From NCBI GenBank assembly GCA_023417315.1, contig JAEZFW010000068.1, positions 62,001 to 126,000 on the forward strand: a DNA stretch of 64,000 bases, written 5' to 3'. How positions within the stretch are numbered: the first letter of the stretch is position 1; each line of letters begins with the position of its first letter. This document shows, piece after piece, positions 1 to 8,142 of this stretch. Made by a program: the position numbers and the translations under genes. The notes under the pieces are model-generated. The model had not been told where the DNA came from. It searched no databases and saw only the letters and a program-made list of their open reading frames with translations. This stretch comes from Pseudomonadota bacterium. GTDB taxonomy: Bacteria > Pseudomonadota > Gammaproteobacteria > Steroidobacterales > Steroidobacteraceae.

Positions 1-913
1 AGAACGGCAGGATGGCTGCGAAATCCGGCGATTTCACGATCAAGGCGTCGCATGGCAATGACTCGAGCACATCCTCCGCGGTGCTCCCGATGAATACACG
101 TCGCAATCCGCTTCGGGACACGGCGCCCATCGCTACGATGTCCGCTCGTTGATCCGCGGCGATCCTAGGGATCACTTCAGCCGCACCGCCGAACTCAAGA
201 TGCACGCGGGCCGGTGCAACTCCGTACTCCGTAGTCAGCTCCGCGAGCTGCGCACGCTTTTGCTGCTCTTCAGACGCCAACTCTTCCGCGGGACTCGACG
301 TTTCCATCGGTTGCACCTCAGATGCTGCCGCGCTCAATAGTTCGATCGTGATATACGCGTGCAGCACATGCAGCTCTGCGCTCAGAGCTTTCGCGAATCT
401 GGATGCGCAGTCGAGTATGCAGTTGTCCAGGATGGCTGGTTTGTCGTTAGCATGCCCTGGATCCACCGCCGCGAAGATTCGCGGCGCCGCGGGCCACGCA
501 TTTTGCTTAGTCAACAGTAAAGGGACAGGGCATTCGCAGATAAGATGCCAATCAGTGTTCGTCAGAAAGGTGCGCCTAATGACCGAATGATGATGTGTAT
601 CCTTGACGACCAGATCCGCGGAGCAGCGCTTGGTCTTATCGACCAAGGCGGCATATAGGGGCTCCGCACATTCCCTCTCCGTGGTGACTTCCAACCCGCT
701 CCGGCGCAAGGGCGATGCCAGAGCCTCAAGAGCGTCCGCGATACTCGATGCTGCACGGGCTGCCACGCGCACTTGTCTGGCAGCTTTCGTCTCGCAGGCA
801 TACAGGTTCAACCGCGAGCCGAGCTTCTTCGCAAGCAGGGCACCTTTCAGGACTGCAGGATGCTGTGCCGCCGTGGGGTCCACGATGACTAGGATGTTGC
901 GGATCGCATTCAT
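1..913 (-). CDS. Universal stress protein, tandem UspA domains (3' end beyond window)
   Basis: Reading the minus strand from an ATG at 911-913 gives an open frame of about 304 residues that runs off the left edge. The start MNAIRNILVIVDP matches the first beta strand of a Usp domain, and a GGAGGG Shine-Dalgarno lies 8 bases upstream. The first domain spans about residues 1-145. The second carries the nucleotide-binding pattern G-x2-G-x9-G-S/T in 'GAVSRSGLRRVFIGST'. The order matches UspE-type double-domain proteins, cytosolic stress proteins induced at growth arrest. The first domain lacks an obvious glycine motif, as is usual for the degenerate half. It lies just downstream of the CBS protein on the same strand (gap 57 bases), so co-transcription is likely. 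The last residues are missing. Confidence 0.85.
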   Translation of the reverse strand, partial: MNAIRNILVIVDPTAAQHPAVLKGALLAKKLGSRLNLYACETKAARQVRVAARAASSIADALEALASPLRRSGLEVTTERECAEPLYAALVDKTKRCSADLVVKDTHHHSVIRRTFLTNTDWHLICECPVPLLLTKQNAWPAAPRIFAAVDPGHANDKPAILDNCILDCASRFAKALSAELHVLHAYITIELLSAAASEVQPMETSSPAEELASEEQQKRAQLAELTTEYGVAPARVHLEFGGAAEVIPRIAADQRADIVAMGAVSRSGLRRVFIGSTAEDVLESLPCDALIVKSPDFAAILPF

Positions 914-970
914 ATTATCAGCCCTCCGCTCGAGACCTCCTAGCGTTCATGCTCGCATGCAAGTGGGGCA

Positions 971-1444
971 CTAGGATGCCGATCGCGCGTCGCCGAGCGG
1001 TCGTGCGCGCCACTCTTGTCTCTGTTCGTTTTGGATGGAACCCGTGATATCGCAAAGCAAGCCGGTGATGTAGTCGACGGCGTCGTCGATCGCGATGATT
1101 CCCATGAGCGAACCGCGAACGTCGACAACGGGTACGCGGCGAATCCCTGCACTGCGCATTGCCTGCAGCACCTCGCTCAGGTCGTCGGCCTCACTCGCGA
1201 TCAGAGGTTGTCTCGTCATCACATCCTCGACGGTAACGTCTCGTGGACTAACGTCACGGGCCGTAACTTGCAGCACGATGTCCCGGTCTGTCAGCACACC
1301 GATCGGCCGATGAGTCTCATCCGTCTCTTTGAGAACGACGAGAAATCCTATGTGCTTCTCGCGCATCAGCTTTGCCGCTTCGACGACATCGAGCGTGCTG
1401 CTGATCGAGACAACCTTGCGCTTGCAGATGTCACCGACTCTCAT
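971..1444 (-). CDS. Two-CBS-domain regulatory protein
   Basis: 157 residues. Two CBS motifs fill the protein: the first near residues 8-65 (EKHIGFLVVL, then GVLTDRDIVLQV), the second about 72-130 (MRSAGIRRVPVVD, then GIIAIDDAVDYI). CBS pairs form a Bateman module that binds adenosine nucleotides and usually reports energy state. There is no fused catalytic domain, so the partner is unknown. The ATG at 1442-1444 is preceded by a GAGGAG-type ribosome site. It sits between hsp20 and the Usp gene, all on the minus strand, a grouping typical of stress or dormancy clusters. A second stand-alone CBS protein lies at 7654. The C-terminus (about 135-157) is polar and looks disordered. Confidence 0.88.
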   Translation of the reverse strand: MRVGDICKRKVVSISSTLDVVEAAKLMREKHIGFLVVLKETDETHRPIGVLTDRDIVLQVTARDVSPRDVTVEDVMTRQPLIASEADDLSEVLQAMRSAGIRRVPVVDVRGSLMGIIAIDDAVDYITGLLCDITGSIQNEQRQEWRARPLGDARSAS

Positions 1445-1567
1445 GACTGACTCCTCAGTGGATTCCGACTGTGCTCATCATCGATCTTCGCTTCGCTTCC
1501 GAGCCAATCGTCTAGCTCGCCGCATTTGTGGGGCACTGCCTGCCGACGCTAGCCCCGCCTGTGCGCC

Positions 1568-2002
1568 CTACTTCACTTCGATTCTGACGGGCTTGGATGT
1601 AGACGCTTGTGTCTTCGGGATGCGCACACGAAGCACTCCATCTTTGGTTTCCGCTTGAATGCCCTTCGAATCGATGTTGTCCGGAAGCGAGAACGTGCGC
1701 GAGAAGGCTCCGTAGAAACTCTCCACGCGAATCTCGTTCTCTCCCTTCTCTTCTTTCTCCTGGCGTCGCTCGCCGGAAATCGTGAGCGCACCGTTGTCCA
1801 ACGTCACCTTGACATCTTCCTTCTTGACTTCAGGCAACTCGGCCTTGATCACGTACTCCTTGTCGGTTTCGCTGATATCGGCGACCGGCGACCACTCGAT
1901 GCCTTCTCCGCCATGGCGCCGAAGTGCGCGCGCGAAGAAGGGCTGGTACTGCCGAAACATGTCTTCGATCTCCCGGAATGGTTCCCAACGAGTGATGTTC
2001 AT
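1568..2002 (-). CDS. Small heat shock protein, Hsp20/alpha-crystallin family
   Basis: 144 residues. The alpha-crystallin domain covers about residues 38-135: it opens with WSPVADISETDKEYVIKAELP and includes the G-A-L-T-I-S-G-E-R strand. The C-terminal anchor is present in the form VRIPK plus VRIEVK rather than a clear I-x-I near the very end. Proteins of this family are ATP-independent holdases that keep unfolded proteins soluble for GroEL or DnaK. The ATG has a very strong GAGAGGAGGGA ribosome site. It lies 124 bases downstream of groEL on the same strand, so a joint chaperone transcript is possible. No ROSE-type RNA thermometer or CIRCE element was recognised in the leader by eye. Confidence 0.93.
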   Translation of the reverse strand: MNITRWEPFREIEDMFRQYQPFFARALRRHGGEGIEWSPVADISETDKEYVIKAELPEVKKEDVKVTLDNGALTISGERRQEKEEKGENEIRVESFYGAFSRTFSLPDNIDSKGIQAETKDGVLRVRIPKTQASTSKPVRIEVK

Positions 2003-2126
2003 TTCGATCCCTCCTCTCGCTAGAGTGTCGACTCCAGAATGGAGTGCCAGTGTTCACACTCTCCCGATGTGCTTCCATGCGGGGAAGGCCGTAATCGCTA
2101 CGGGATTCATGTCTCGGACCCGCGCT

Positions 2127-3743
2127 TCAGGCTTCGATCGTTGGCGCCGCCGACTTCTTCTCTTCCGGGACTTCCGTCATGGTTGCTTCCGTGAGCAGCA
2201 ACACACTGGCGACGGAGACGGCGTTCTCGAGTGCAATACGCATGACCTTCGTTGGGTCGATGATTCCCGCCTCGAAGAGGTCAACGTAGCGGTTGCGCGC
2301 TGCATCGAATCCGACGTTCGAGTTCGACTCGAGCATCTTGCTGACGACCACACCGCCATCGACGGCTGAGTTGACGGCGATCTGTCGGGCCGGCGCCTCC
2401 AGTGATCGCTTGAGAATCTGCACGCCGGTGCGCTCATCGCCTTCGCATTGCGACTCCATGGAGTTGACCGCGCCGACACATCTGAGCAAAGCAAGCCCGC
2501 CGCCGGCTACGATGCCTTCCGCCACGGCGGCTTTCGTTGCGCTGATCGCATCGTCCAGCGCGTCCTTCTTCGCCTTCATCTCCGATTCGGATGGCGCTCC
2601 GACTCGAATGACAGCCACTCCGCCTGCGAGCTTGGCGAGTCGCTCCTCGAGCTTCTCCTTGTCATAGTCGCTCGTCGCCTTCTCGATTTCACGGCGTATC
2701 TGTGCCGTGCGGGCATCGATTGATTTGCGATCGCCCCCGCCGCCGATGATCGTCGTAGTGTCTTTATCGACGACCACGCGCTTCGCACGCCCAAGTTGTT
2801 CGAGACTGGCATCCTCGAGCTTGAATCCGATCTCTTCCGAGATGAGCTGACCGCCGGTCAGCACAGCCATGTCCTGCAGCATCGCTTTCCGCCGGTCACC
2901 GAAGCCCGGCGCTTTGACGGCCGCGCTCTTCAACACGCCACGAATCTGATTGACGATCAGCGTTGCAAGCGCTTCGCCCTCGATCTCTTCAGCCACGACG
3001 AGAATCGGCTGCCCGCTCTTCGCGACCTGCTCGAGCAACGTGAGCAGATCCTTCATGATGTTGATCTTGCGGTCTGTGAGCAGAATATAGGGATCTTCGA
3101 GCACGCCCTCCATCTTCTCCGTATCGGTGACGAAGTACGGAGACATGTAGCCGCGGTCGAACTGCATCCCTTCGACGACCTCGAGCGTCGTATCCGTGGT
3201 CTTCGATTCCTCCACGGTGATGACACCTTCCCCGCCGACCTTCTCCATCGCTTCAGCGACGAGCTCACCGATGCTCTCGTCATTGTGCGCGGAGATCGTG
3301 GCCACCTGAGCCTTCTCTTTTCGGCTCACGACCGGTTTCGACTGACCTTTGAGCGCCGCTACAGCCGCTTTGAGGCCGCGGTCGAGGCCGCGCTTGATAT
3401 CGATCGCACTTGCGCCCGCAGTGACGTTACGTATTCCGTCTGCCAGGATCGTGTGAGCCAAGATGGTCGACGTGCTGGTTCCGTCACCCACGGCTTCGCC
3501 GGTGCGCTCCGCGGCCTGACGCAGCATGCGTGCCCCGAGGTTCTCCTCGGGATCAGCAAGCTCCGTTTCCTTCGCGATCGTGACACCGTCGTTGCACACG
3601 ATCGGAGCACCCCAGGATTTTTGGATGAGCACGGATTTCGACTTTGGGCCCAACGTGATGCGAATTGCGTCGGCAAGCTGCGCCGCACCGCGCAGAATTT
3701 TCTCGCGCGCCGCGGACTGAAAGCTGATTTGTTTATGAGCCAT
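2127..3743 (-). CDS. groEL: 60 kDa chaperonin GroEL (solo copy, no groES)
   Basis: 538 residues from the ATG at 3741-3743, chosen over an upstream GTG because AGGAG sits 8 bases before it. The sequence follows the GroEL order of equatorial, intermediate and apical domains. Visible are the N-terminal AHKQISF, the nucleotide loop VGDGTSTSTI (usually DGTTT), the apical KAPGFGDRRKAMLQD region and FEAGIIDPTKV near the C-terminus. The C-terminal tail ends EEKKSAAPTIEA and lacks the usual glycine/methionine repeats that line the cavity. No groES gene is adjacent: upstream is a divergent cell-wall gene. This suggests an accessory, stress-type chaperonin that borrows GroES from elsewhere. The family is certain; the paralog status is inferred. 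Confidence 0.96.
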   Translation of the reverse strand: MAHKQISFQSAAREKILRGAAQLADAIRITLGPKSKSVLIQKSWGAPIVCNDGVTIAKETELADPEENLGARMLRQAAERTGEAVGDGTSTSTILAHTILADGIRNVTAGASAIDIKRGLDRGLKAAVAALKGQSKPVVSRKEKAQVATISAHNDESIGELVAEAMEKVGGEGVITVEESKTTDTTLEVVEGMQFDRGYMSPYFVTDTEKMEGVLEDPYILLTDRKINIMKDLLTLLEQVAKSGQPILVVAEEIEGEALATLIVNQIRGVLKSAAVKAPGFGDRRKAMLQDMAVLTGGQLISEEIGFKLEDASLEQLGRAKRVVVDKDTTTIIGGGGDRKSIDARTAQIRREIEKATSDYDKEKLEERLAKLAGGVAVIRVGAPSESEMKAKKDALDDAISATKAAVAEGIVAGGGLALLRCVGAVNSMESQCEGDERTGVQILKRSLEAPARQIAVNSAVDGGVVVSKMLESNSNVGFDAARNRYVDLFEAGIIDPTKVMRIALENAVSVASVLLLTEATMTEVPEEKKSAAPTIEA

Positions 3744-3751
3744 GTCGATCA

Positions 3752-3756
3752 CTCCT
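3752..3756 (-). promoter_or_regulatory. Ribosome binding site deciding the groEL start
   Basis: Minus-strand AGGAG ends 8 bases before the ATG at 3743. It overlaps the in-frame GTG at 3750-3752 that would give a longer protein, so the ATG is the likelier start. Confidence 0.7.
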
Positions 3757-3967
3757 GGCGTCCCTGGCTCTCGGCATTCTGATTGGTGTTCGCATCGCAG
3801 CGCTGTACGGGGAAGATCTAGTCGAATCGGGAACTTCGCGTGGTTTGCTGCACTAGCGCTTGATCATCGCTGCTCGGCTGCGGCTAGATACACCTCAAGA
3901 AAGACAGATCACCGCGGTGCGACAGAGCGTGAGACTTCCTCCTCGATCAAATCTGCTGGGCGATGCA

Positions 3968-5533
3968 ATGCTCGAGCGCGAGAGCCTGCCTGCGATGCAC
4001 CGCACCTGCGGAACGTACCTCTCGATCGCCCTCTGTCTTCTCGTCTGCTTGGCCTCGGGCATCGCCGAGGCGCAGACGCTTTGGTTCAGAAACGGAACGC
4101 TGTCTGCTCAAGGACGCGCGGTTGTCGAGATGCTGCGAGCCGCCGAAACGTACGGCTTGAGCAGTGAGAGGTATGCGCTGTCGATGCCGGAAAGTGACTC
4201 GGCGGACGTGCTGGCGGGGGAACCCGTCAGTGAGAGCGCCCGGATTCGATTCGATGCCGCGCTCACTGAGTCAGCCACGACGTTCTTGAGAGATCTACAC
4301 TCCGGGCGGGTCAGTGCCGAAGCGGCCGGGTTTCACCTTCCGACGGTGCGCGGTTCGTTCGATGTTCACGTCGCAATCCGTGAGCTTGCGGTCTCGCGCG
4401 ACATCTCCGCGACGATCGCATCCTACGAACCTCGGCCCATTCCATATCATAGGCTGAAGGAGGCATTGCAGCGGTATGGCATGCTCGCTGCTCGCCAGGA
4501 TCTTGTGCCACCTCCCCCGGTGCCAACATCGATCAAGGAAGGAGACCGCTACGAAGGCCTTCCGCAATTGCGCCGTCTCCTGGTCGCATTCGGAGATCTC
4601 GACGTCCAAAGCCAGGCAGATGTCGCACCTGAGTCGCTGTTCGATGCGACGATGGCGGAAGCAGTTCGTCGCTTCCAGCGGCGCCACGGTCTTCTTGTAG
4701 ACGGCATACTGGGTCGGCGTACGTTTGCCGCGCTTGCCGTCCCGCTCCACCGGCGAGTACGTCAGATCGAGCTCACCCTCGAGCGCTGGAGGTGGACCAC
4801 TTCGCTCGGGAGGCCAGATATCGTCGTCAACGTTCCGCAGTTCATGCTCTTCGCGCTACCGAGACAGAGCGCCGGTGAGACGAGCCTCTTGGAAATGCCG
4901 GTCATCGTGGGTCAGAGCTACCCTCACACTCGAACTCCAGTGTTCGTCGCGGCCATCGAGCACGTCATTTTCCAGCCGTTCTGGGACGTCCCCGCTTCGA
5001 TCACGCGACGCGAGCTGTTACCGCTCATTCGTAGAGATCCTTCTTATCTCGCGCGACATCACATGGAGATCGTCAAGGGCCTCGGGGATGATGCGAAGCC
5101 GCTCGCGCCCACGCCCGAAGTACTCGCGCAATTGGCAGCGGGCCATTTGCGCTTGCGGCAAAGACCCGGAGCCGACAATGCGCTCGGCTCCATCAAGTTC
5201 ATGATGCCGAATCCATACAACGTGTATCTGCACGCGACTCCGAACACCGAGCTCTTCGAACACGCGCAGCGCAGCTTCAGTCATGGGTGCATACGGGTCA
5301 GCGAGCCAGCGTTGCTCGCAAGCTATGTGCTCGAGAATGCGGCGGAGGCTTGGACGACGGAGTCTATTCAGACGGCATTGTGTGACCCGACGACGCGCCG
5401 CGTCACGCTCGACACACCCGTGCTCGTGCTGATCTTCTACGGCACCGCAGCAGTTTCCGAATCGCTCGGAGACATGTTCTTCGAAGACATTTACGGGCAC
5501 GATGCGCGTCTTGAGCAGCTCCTGGCTCGATGA
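3968..5533 (+). CDS. L,D-transpeptidase, YcbB/LdtD-like, periplasmic
   Basis: 521 residues from the ATG at 3968 (the frame stays open further upstream; an ATG at 3995 is also possible). The N-terminus is a signal peptide with hydrophobic core YLSIALCLLVCLASGI and a likely cut after AEA. A peptidoglycan-binding domain lies around residues 220-255 (VRRFQRRHGLLVDGILG). The YkuD catalytic domain follows, with the nucleophile Cys441 in SHGCIRVSEP. Enzymes of this type form 3-3 cross-links between diaminopimelate residues in peptidoglycan and are favoured in stationary phase or under envelope stress. It is divergent from groEL across about 220 bases and followed after 85 bases by an M15-type peptidase. 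It is shorter than E. coli LdtD (about 615 residues). Confidence 0.9.
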   Translation: MLERESLPAMHRTCGTYLSIALCLLVCLASGIAEAQTLWFRNGTLSAQGRAVVEMLRAAETYGLSSERYALSMPESDSADVLAGEPVSESARIRFDAALTESATTFLRDLHSGRVSAEAAGFHLPTVRGSFDVHVAIRELAVSRDISATIASYEPRPIPYHRLKEALQRYGMLAARQDLVPPPPVPTSIKEGDRYEGLPQLRRLLVAFGDLDVQSQADVAPESLFDATMAEAVRRFQRRHGLLVDGILGRRTFAALAVPLHRRVRQIELTLERWRWTTSLGRPDIVVNVPQFMLFALPRQSAGETSLLEMPVIVGQSYPHTRTPVFVAAIEHVIFQPFWDVPASITRRELLPLIRRDPSYLARHHMEIVKGLGDDAKPLAPTPEVLAQLAAGHLRLRQRPGADNALGSIKFMMPNPYNVYLHATPNTELFEHAQRSFSHGCIRVSEPALLASYVLENAAEAWTTESIQTALCDPTTRRVTLDTPVLVLIFYGTAAVSESLGDMFFEDIYGHDARLEQLLAR

Positions 5534-5618
5534 TTCCGCGCCCCAACCGAGGGCTGCGTCATGGACAAGCTGCAGCAGAGCAGCGATAGTCGCCAGCAAG
5601 CGACCCCGTCGGATTCTC

Positions 5619-6452
5619 ATGATGCCGGTTCAGTTCCCATTTCGGCCCTCGGCCGCAGCGTCGTGCTCTCGCCTCATCAGTCTCGTCGCATTCGTGGCGG
5701 TGCTGATGCTGACGATGCGCGCGAGCGAAGCGGCCGCATCCGGTATCGATGATTCACTCCATTCTCATCTTTCGGCCCTCGCCGCGACTTTACCTGAGCC
5801 CGCGCAGCAAGCGCTCGAGAGCATCGAAGGCTCAGAACGGAAGTTGCTCGCCGCGAGATCCTACGCGCGCGCAGGCGCCGAGTTGGTCACGCGGTGGAGT
5901 TGGACCTCACTGCAGATTCGGCAGTTCGAAGCATCCGCAGAATACGAGCGGTTGCTCGCACAGGTTCGGATGGTTTCGAACCGCTTCGAAGCACAGAACC
6001 CCGGGTATAGCCTGTACGCGAACATGCAGGTGCGCACCCTTGAGCTTCAACTCGCACGTTGGCACGAGAACCCTCGCGTGGGCACCACGGCTGAGGAGCT
6101 CAGACGCGCTGTAACGCGAGAGCTCCGCAGCCATGACTACCCGCTTCGTGCCACGTCACAATCGGTGGAGCGCTTCAGGCAATTCCTCCTGCGCTGGTAT
6201 CCGAGCATGCCGGCTCCTCTGGCTGCTCCAGGCCTTTCAGCTCATGGTCAATTGCGAGCAGTCGACTTTCAAGTCACCAAAGGAGCGGAAGTCGTTGCGG
6301 GTCCGAGCATTGCCACCGTGCGCGATGCTTGGGAGCACAGCGGCTGGCGCAATAGGCTGAGCGAAGCCGTTCGCTCAGCAGGCGTTTCCTTCATCGGTCC
6401 TCTCGCCGCGCCCAATGAACCGTGGCACTACGTTTACAACGCAGCGAACTAG
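5619..6452 (+). CDS. Secreted M15-like (VanY/D-Ala-D-Ala carboxypeptidase-type) metallopeptidase
   Basis: 277 residues from the first of two adjacent ATGs. The hydrophobic stretch LISLVAFVAVLMLTM with following ASEAAA is a signal peptide. Near the C-terminus SAHGQLRAVDF fits the M15 zinc motif S-x-H-x6-D (His209, Asp216), and NEPWHYVY fits the second motif E-x-W-H (Glu267, His270). The glycine usual before Arg-Ala is replaced by leucine. The middle part (about 45-190) is helical, unlike short VanY proteins, and not recognised. The likely role is trimming peptidoglycan peptides in the periplasm, matching the L,D-transpeptidase just upstream. The zinc ligands are visible; substrate is inferred. 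Confidence 0.7.
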   Translation: MMPVQFPFRPSAAASCSRLISLVAFVAVLMLTMRASEAAASGIDDSLHSHLSALAATLPEPAQQALESIEGSERKLLAARSYARAGAELVTRWSWTSLQIRQFEASAEYERLLAQVRMVSNRFEAQNPGYSLYANMQVRTLELQLARWHENPRVGTTAEELRRAVTRELRSHDYPLRATSQSVERFRQFLLRWYPSMPAPLAAPGLSAHGQLRAVDFQVTKGAEVVAGPSIATVRDAWEHSGWRNRLSEAVRSAGVSFIGPLAAPNEPWHYVYNAAN

Positions 6453-6570
6453 CACGTCGACCCTAAGCCGCTAAGGAACGCCGCTTAGAGCCTCTCGGAA
6501 ACACTCGGGTACGCCGCGTGAAGTGCGCGCGTAGATTCATTCGCCAGATGTCGTAAGCGAGATCTGTCGC

Positions 6571-7542
6571 ATGAAGCGCGTGGCAGTGATGACGAGCGGC
6601 GGCGATGCACCTGGCATGAATGCCGCCATCCGCGCGGTCGTGCGAACAGGGGTAGTTCACGGCCACGAGATGCTCGGCGTGCTGCACGGATACACGGGGC
6701 TGATCGCTGGTGACTTCGTACCGCTCGGTCCACGGGACGTCGGCGGGATCATCCAGCAGGGCGGCACGATGCTCGGTACGAGTCGCTGCGAGCCATTCAA
6801 AACGGACGAAGGTCAGAGCGCGGCAATCGAGCAGCTTCGCACGCAGGACATACATGCGCTCGTCGTGATCGGGGGCAACGGTTCGCAAACCGGTGCTCAT
6901 GCCCTGTGCGAACGCGGCATGCGGGTCGTTGGTGTCGCCTCCACAATCGATAACGATCTGGTCGGATCCGAAATCTCTATCGGCGCTACCACAGCGCTCG
7001 ATGTCGCACTCGAGGCGATCGATCGGCTGCGCGTCACAGCGGCATCGCATCAGCGCGCGTTCCTCGTGGAAGTCATGGGACGGCATTCAGGTTTTCTCGC
7101 TGCCATGACTGCTATCGCGGGCGGCGCAGAGGCTTTGGTCGTACCGGAAGTTCATACCGAGCCACACGAGATCGCCCGACAACTGCGCTTGTCGCACGAA
7201 CGCGGGAAGAGCCATTCGATCATCGTCGTTGGAGAAGGGGCCAAGCACAACGCGGATTCGCTGTTGGAATACTTCCGCGCTCATCAGCACTCGCTCGGAA
7301 TTGAGCTGCGTGCAACCCGGCTCGGCCACGTTCAGCGTGGCGGCGCACCGGGCGTATACGATCGGCTCCTCGCCAGTCGACTTGGGGCCGCGGCCATCCA
7401 GCAACTTGCCGCAGGTGGGCGTGACGTGTTGATGGGCATTCGCTCCGGCGAAGTCGCGGCGACCCCGCTAGCGGATGTAGCCGGCCGCACGAACCTTCTT
7501 GACATTCGCTTCCTGGAGCTCGCCCATGAGCTCGCGACCTAA
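6571..7542 (+). CDS. pfkA: 6-phosphofructokinase
   Basis: 323 residues, the usual length for a bacterial PfkA. The N-terminal MTSGGDAPGMNAAIR loop is canonical. The catalytic loop ASTIDNDL contains the proton acceptor Asp, and VEVMGRHSGFLA binds fructose 6-phosphate. In the nucleotide site the usual GGDGS reads GGNGS, so the Mg-contacting Asp is Asn. The residue after it is Gly, as in ATP-dependent rather than PPi-dependent enzymes. The enzyme commits sugar phosphate to glycolysis. It shares the cluster with PEP synthase (8118), which works in the opposite direction. The start ATG has an AAGCGAGA ribosome site. The upstream region has the dyad-like CCCTAAGCCGCTAAGG at 6461-6476. Confidence 0.92.
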   Translation: MKRVAVMTSGGDAPGMNAAIRAVVRTGVVHGHEMLGVLHGYTGLIAGDFVPLGPRDVGGIIQQGGTMLGTSRCEPFKTDEGQSAAIEQLRTQDIHALVVIGGNGSQTGAHALCERGMRVVGVASTIDNDLVGSEISIGATTALDVALEAIDRLRVTAASHQRAFLVEVMGRHSGFLAAMTAIAGGAEALVVPEVHTEPHEIARQLRLSHERGKSHSIIVVGEGAKHNADSLLEYFRAHQHSLGIELRATRLGHVQRGGAPGVYDRLLASRLGAAAIQQLAAGGRDVLMGIRSGEVAATPLADVAGRTNLLDIRFLELAHELAT

Positions 7543-7610
7543 ACACGCCTGCTCCGCCCGCGCGCGATGCCGCTCGAACGCTCGACAGCCAAACCAGAAC
7601 CCTCTTTCTG

Positions 7611-7638
7611 ACCGTCAACCGTTAACTGTCAACCGTCA
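7611..7638. repeat. Four tandem 7-bp repeats, consensus ACCGTCA
   Basis: Units read ACCGTCA, ACCGTTA, ACTGTCA, ACCGTCA, followed by a partial ACT. They lie in the 111-base spacer between pfkA and the CBS gene, ending just before its ribosome site AGGAGAG. The role is unknown. The period of seven matches the heptamers found at 57.5 kb, although the sequence differs. Confidence 0.9.
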
Positions 7639-7653
7639 ACTCAGGAGAGCTCC

Positions 7654-8103
7654 ATGCTATTGAAAGACATCTGTGTGCTCGATGTCGCGTGCTGCACGAG
7701 AGATCTGAGCATCGTCGGCGCTGCGCGGATGATGCGCCAACAACACACCGGAGATTTGATTGTCGTCGACACAGAGGATGACGAACGCACGCCAGTCGGA
7801 ATCATTACCGATCGTGACATCGTCGTCGACGTGCTTGCTCAGGGACACGACCCGGCGAAAACGAGCGTCGGCGATGTCATGACGACCCGGCTAGCGATTG
7901 CCTCCGGTTCCGAAGATGTGACGCAAGCGTTGGCGAGAATGCGCGAGCATGGCGTGCGCAGACTTCCCGTTGTGGATGACGCGGGCGCCATCCTCGGCAT
8001 CGTCACGCTCGACGATCTGCTCAAGCTGCATGTCGAGCAAGGTGCAGATCTGCTCGAAGTCATCTCGAAGGAACAGGCGCGTGAGAGCCGCGCGAAGCGT
8101 TAG
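7654..8103 (+). CDS. Two-CBS-domain regulatory protein
   Basis: 149 residues. CBS1 is about residues 8-65 (RQQHTGDLIVVD, then GIITDRDIVVDVL), CBS2 about 78-135 (MREHGVRRLPVVDDAG, then GIVTLDDLLKL). This is a stand-alone Bateman module expected to bind AMP/ATP or a related nucleotide. The ATG has a clear AGGAGAG ribosome site. It lies between pfkA and ppsA on the plus strand, 14 bases from ppsA. A role in sensing adenylate charge for these opposing enzymes is an attractive inference, but nothing in the sequence shows contact. It resembles the CBS protein at 971 in architecture but is divergent in sequence. Confidence 0.9.
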   Translation: MLLKDICVLDVACCTRDLSIVGAARMMRQQHTGDLIVVDTEDDERTPVGIITDRDIVVDVLAQGHDPAKTSVGDVMTTRLAIASGSEDVTQALARMREHGVRRLPVVDDAGAILGIVTLDDLLKLHVEQGADLLEVISKEQARESRAKR

Positions 8104-8106
8104 CGC

Positions 8107-8142
8107 TGAATACTGACATGAATACTGAAATGAATACTGATT
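8107..8142. repeat. Three tandem 12-bp repeats over the ppsA start codon
   Basis: TGAATACTGACA, TGAATACTGAAA and TGAATACTGATT follow one another directly. The annotated ppsA ATG (8118-8120) and a second in-frame ATG (8130-8132) both lie in the repeat, giving the N-terminus MNTEMNTD. Copy-number change would add or remove four residues and one start codon without shifting frame. Confidence 0.9.

Noticed and set aside
2796..3782. 328-residue plus-strand frame opposite groEL
   Set aside because: The minus strand encodes a clear GroEL throughout, so this is antisense noise from codon bias.
3753..3967. CIRCE element or heat-shock sigma promoter before groEL
   Set aside because: No TTAGCACTC-N9-GAGTGCTAA or clear sigma-32 pattern could be found by eye.
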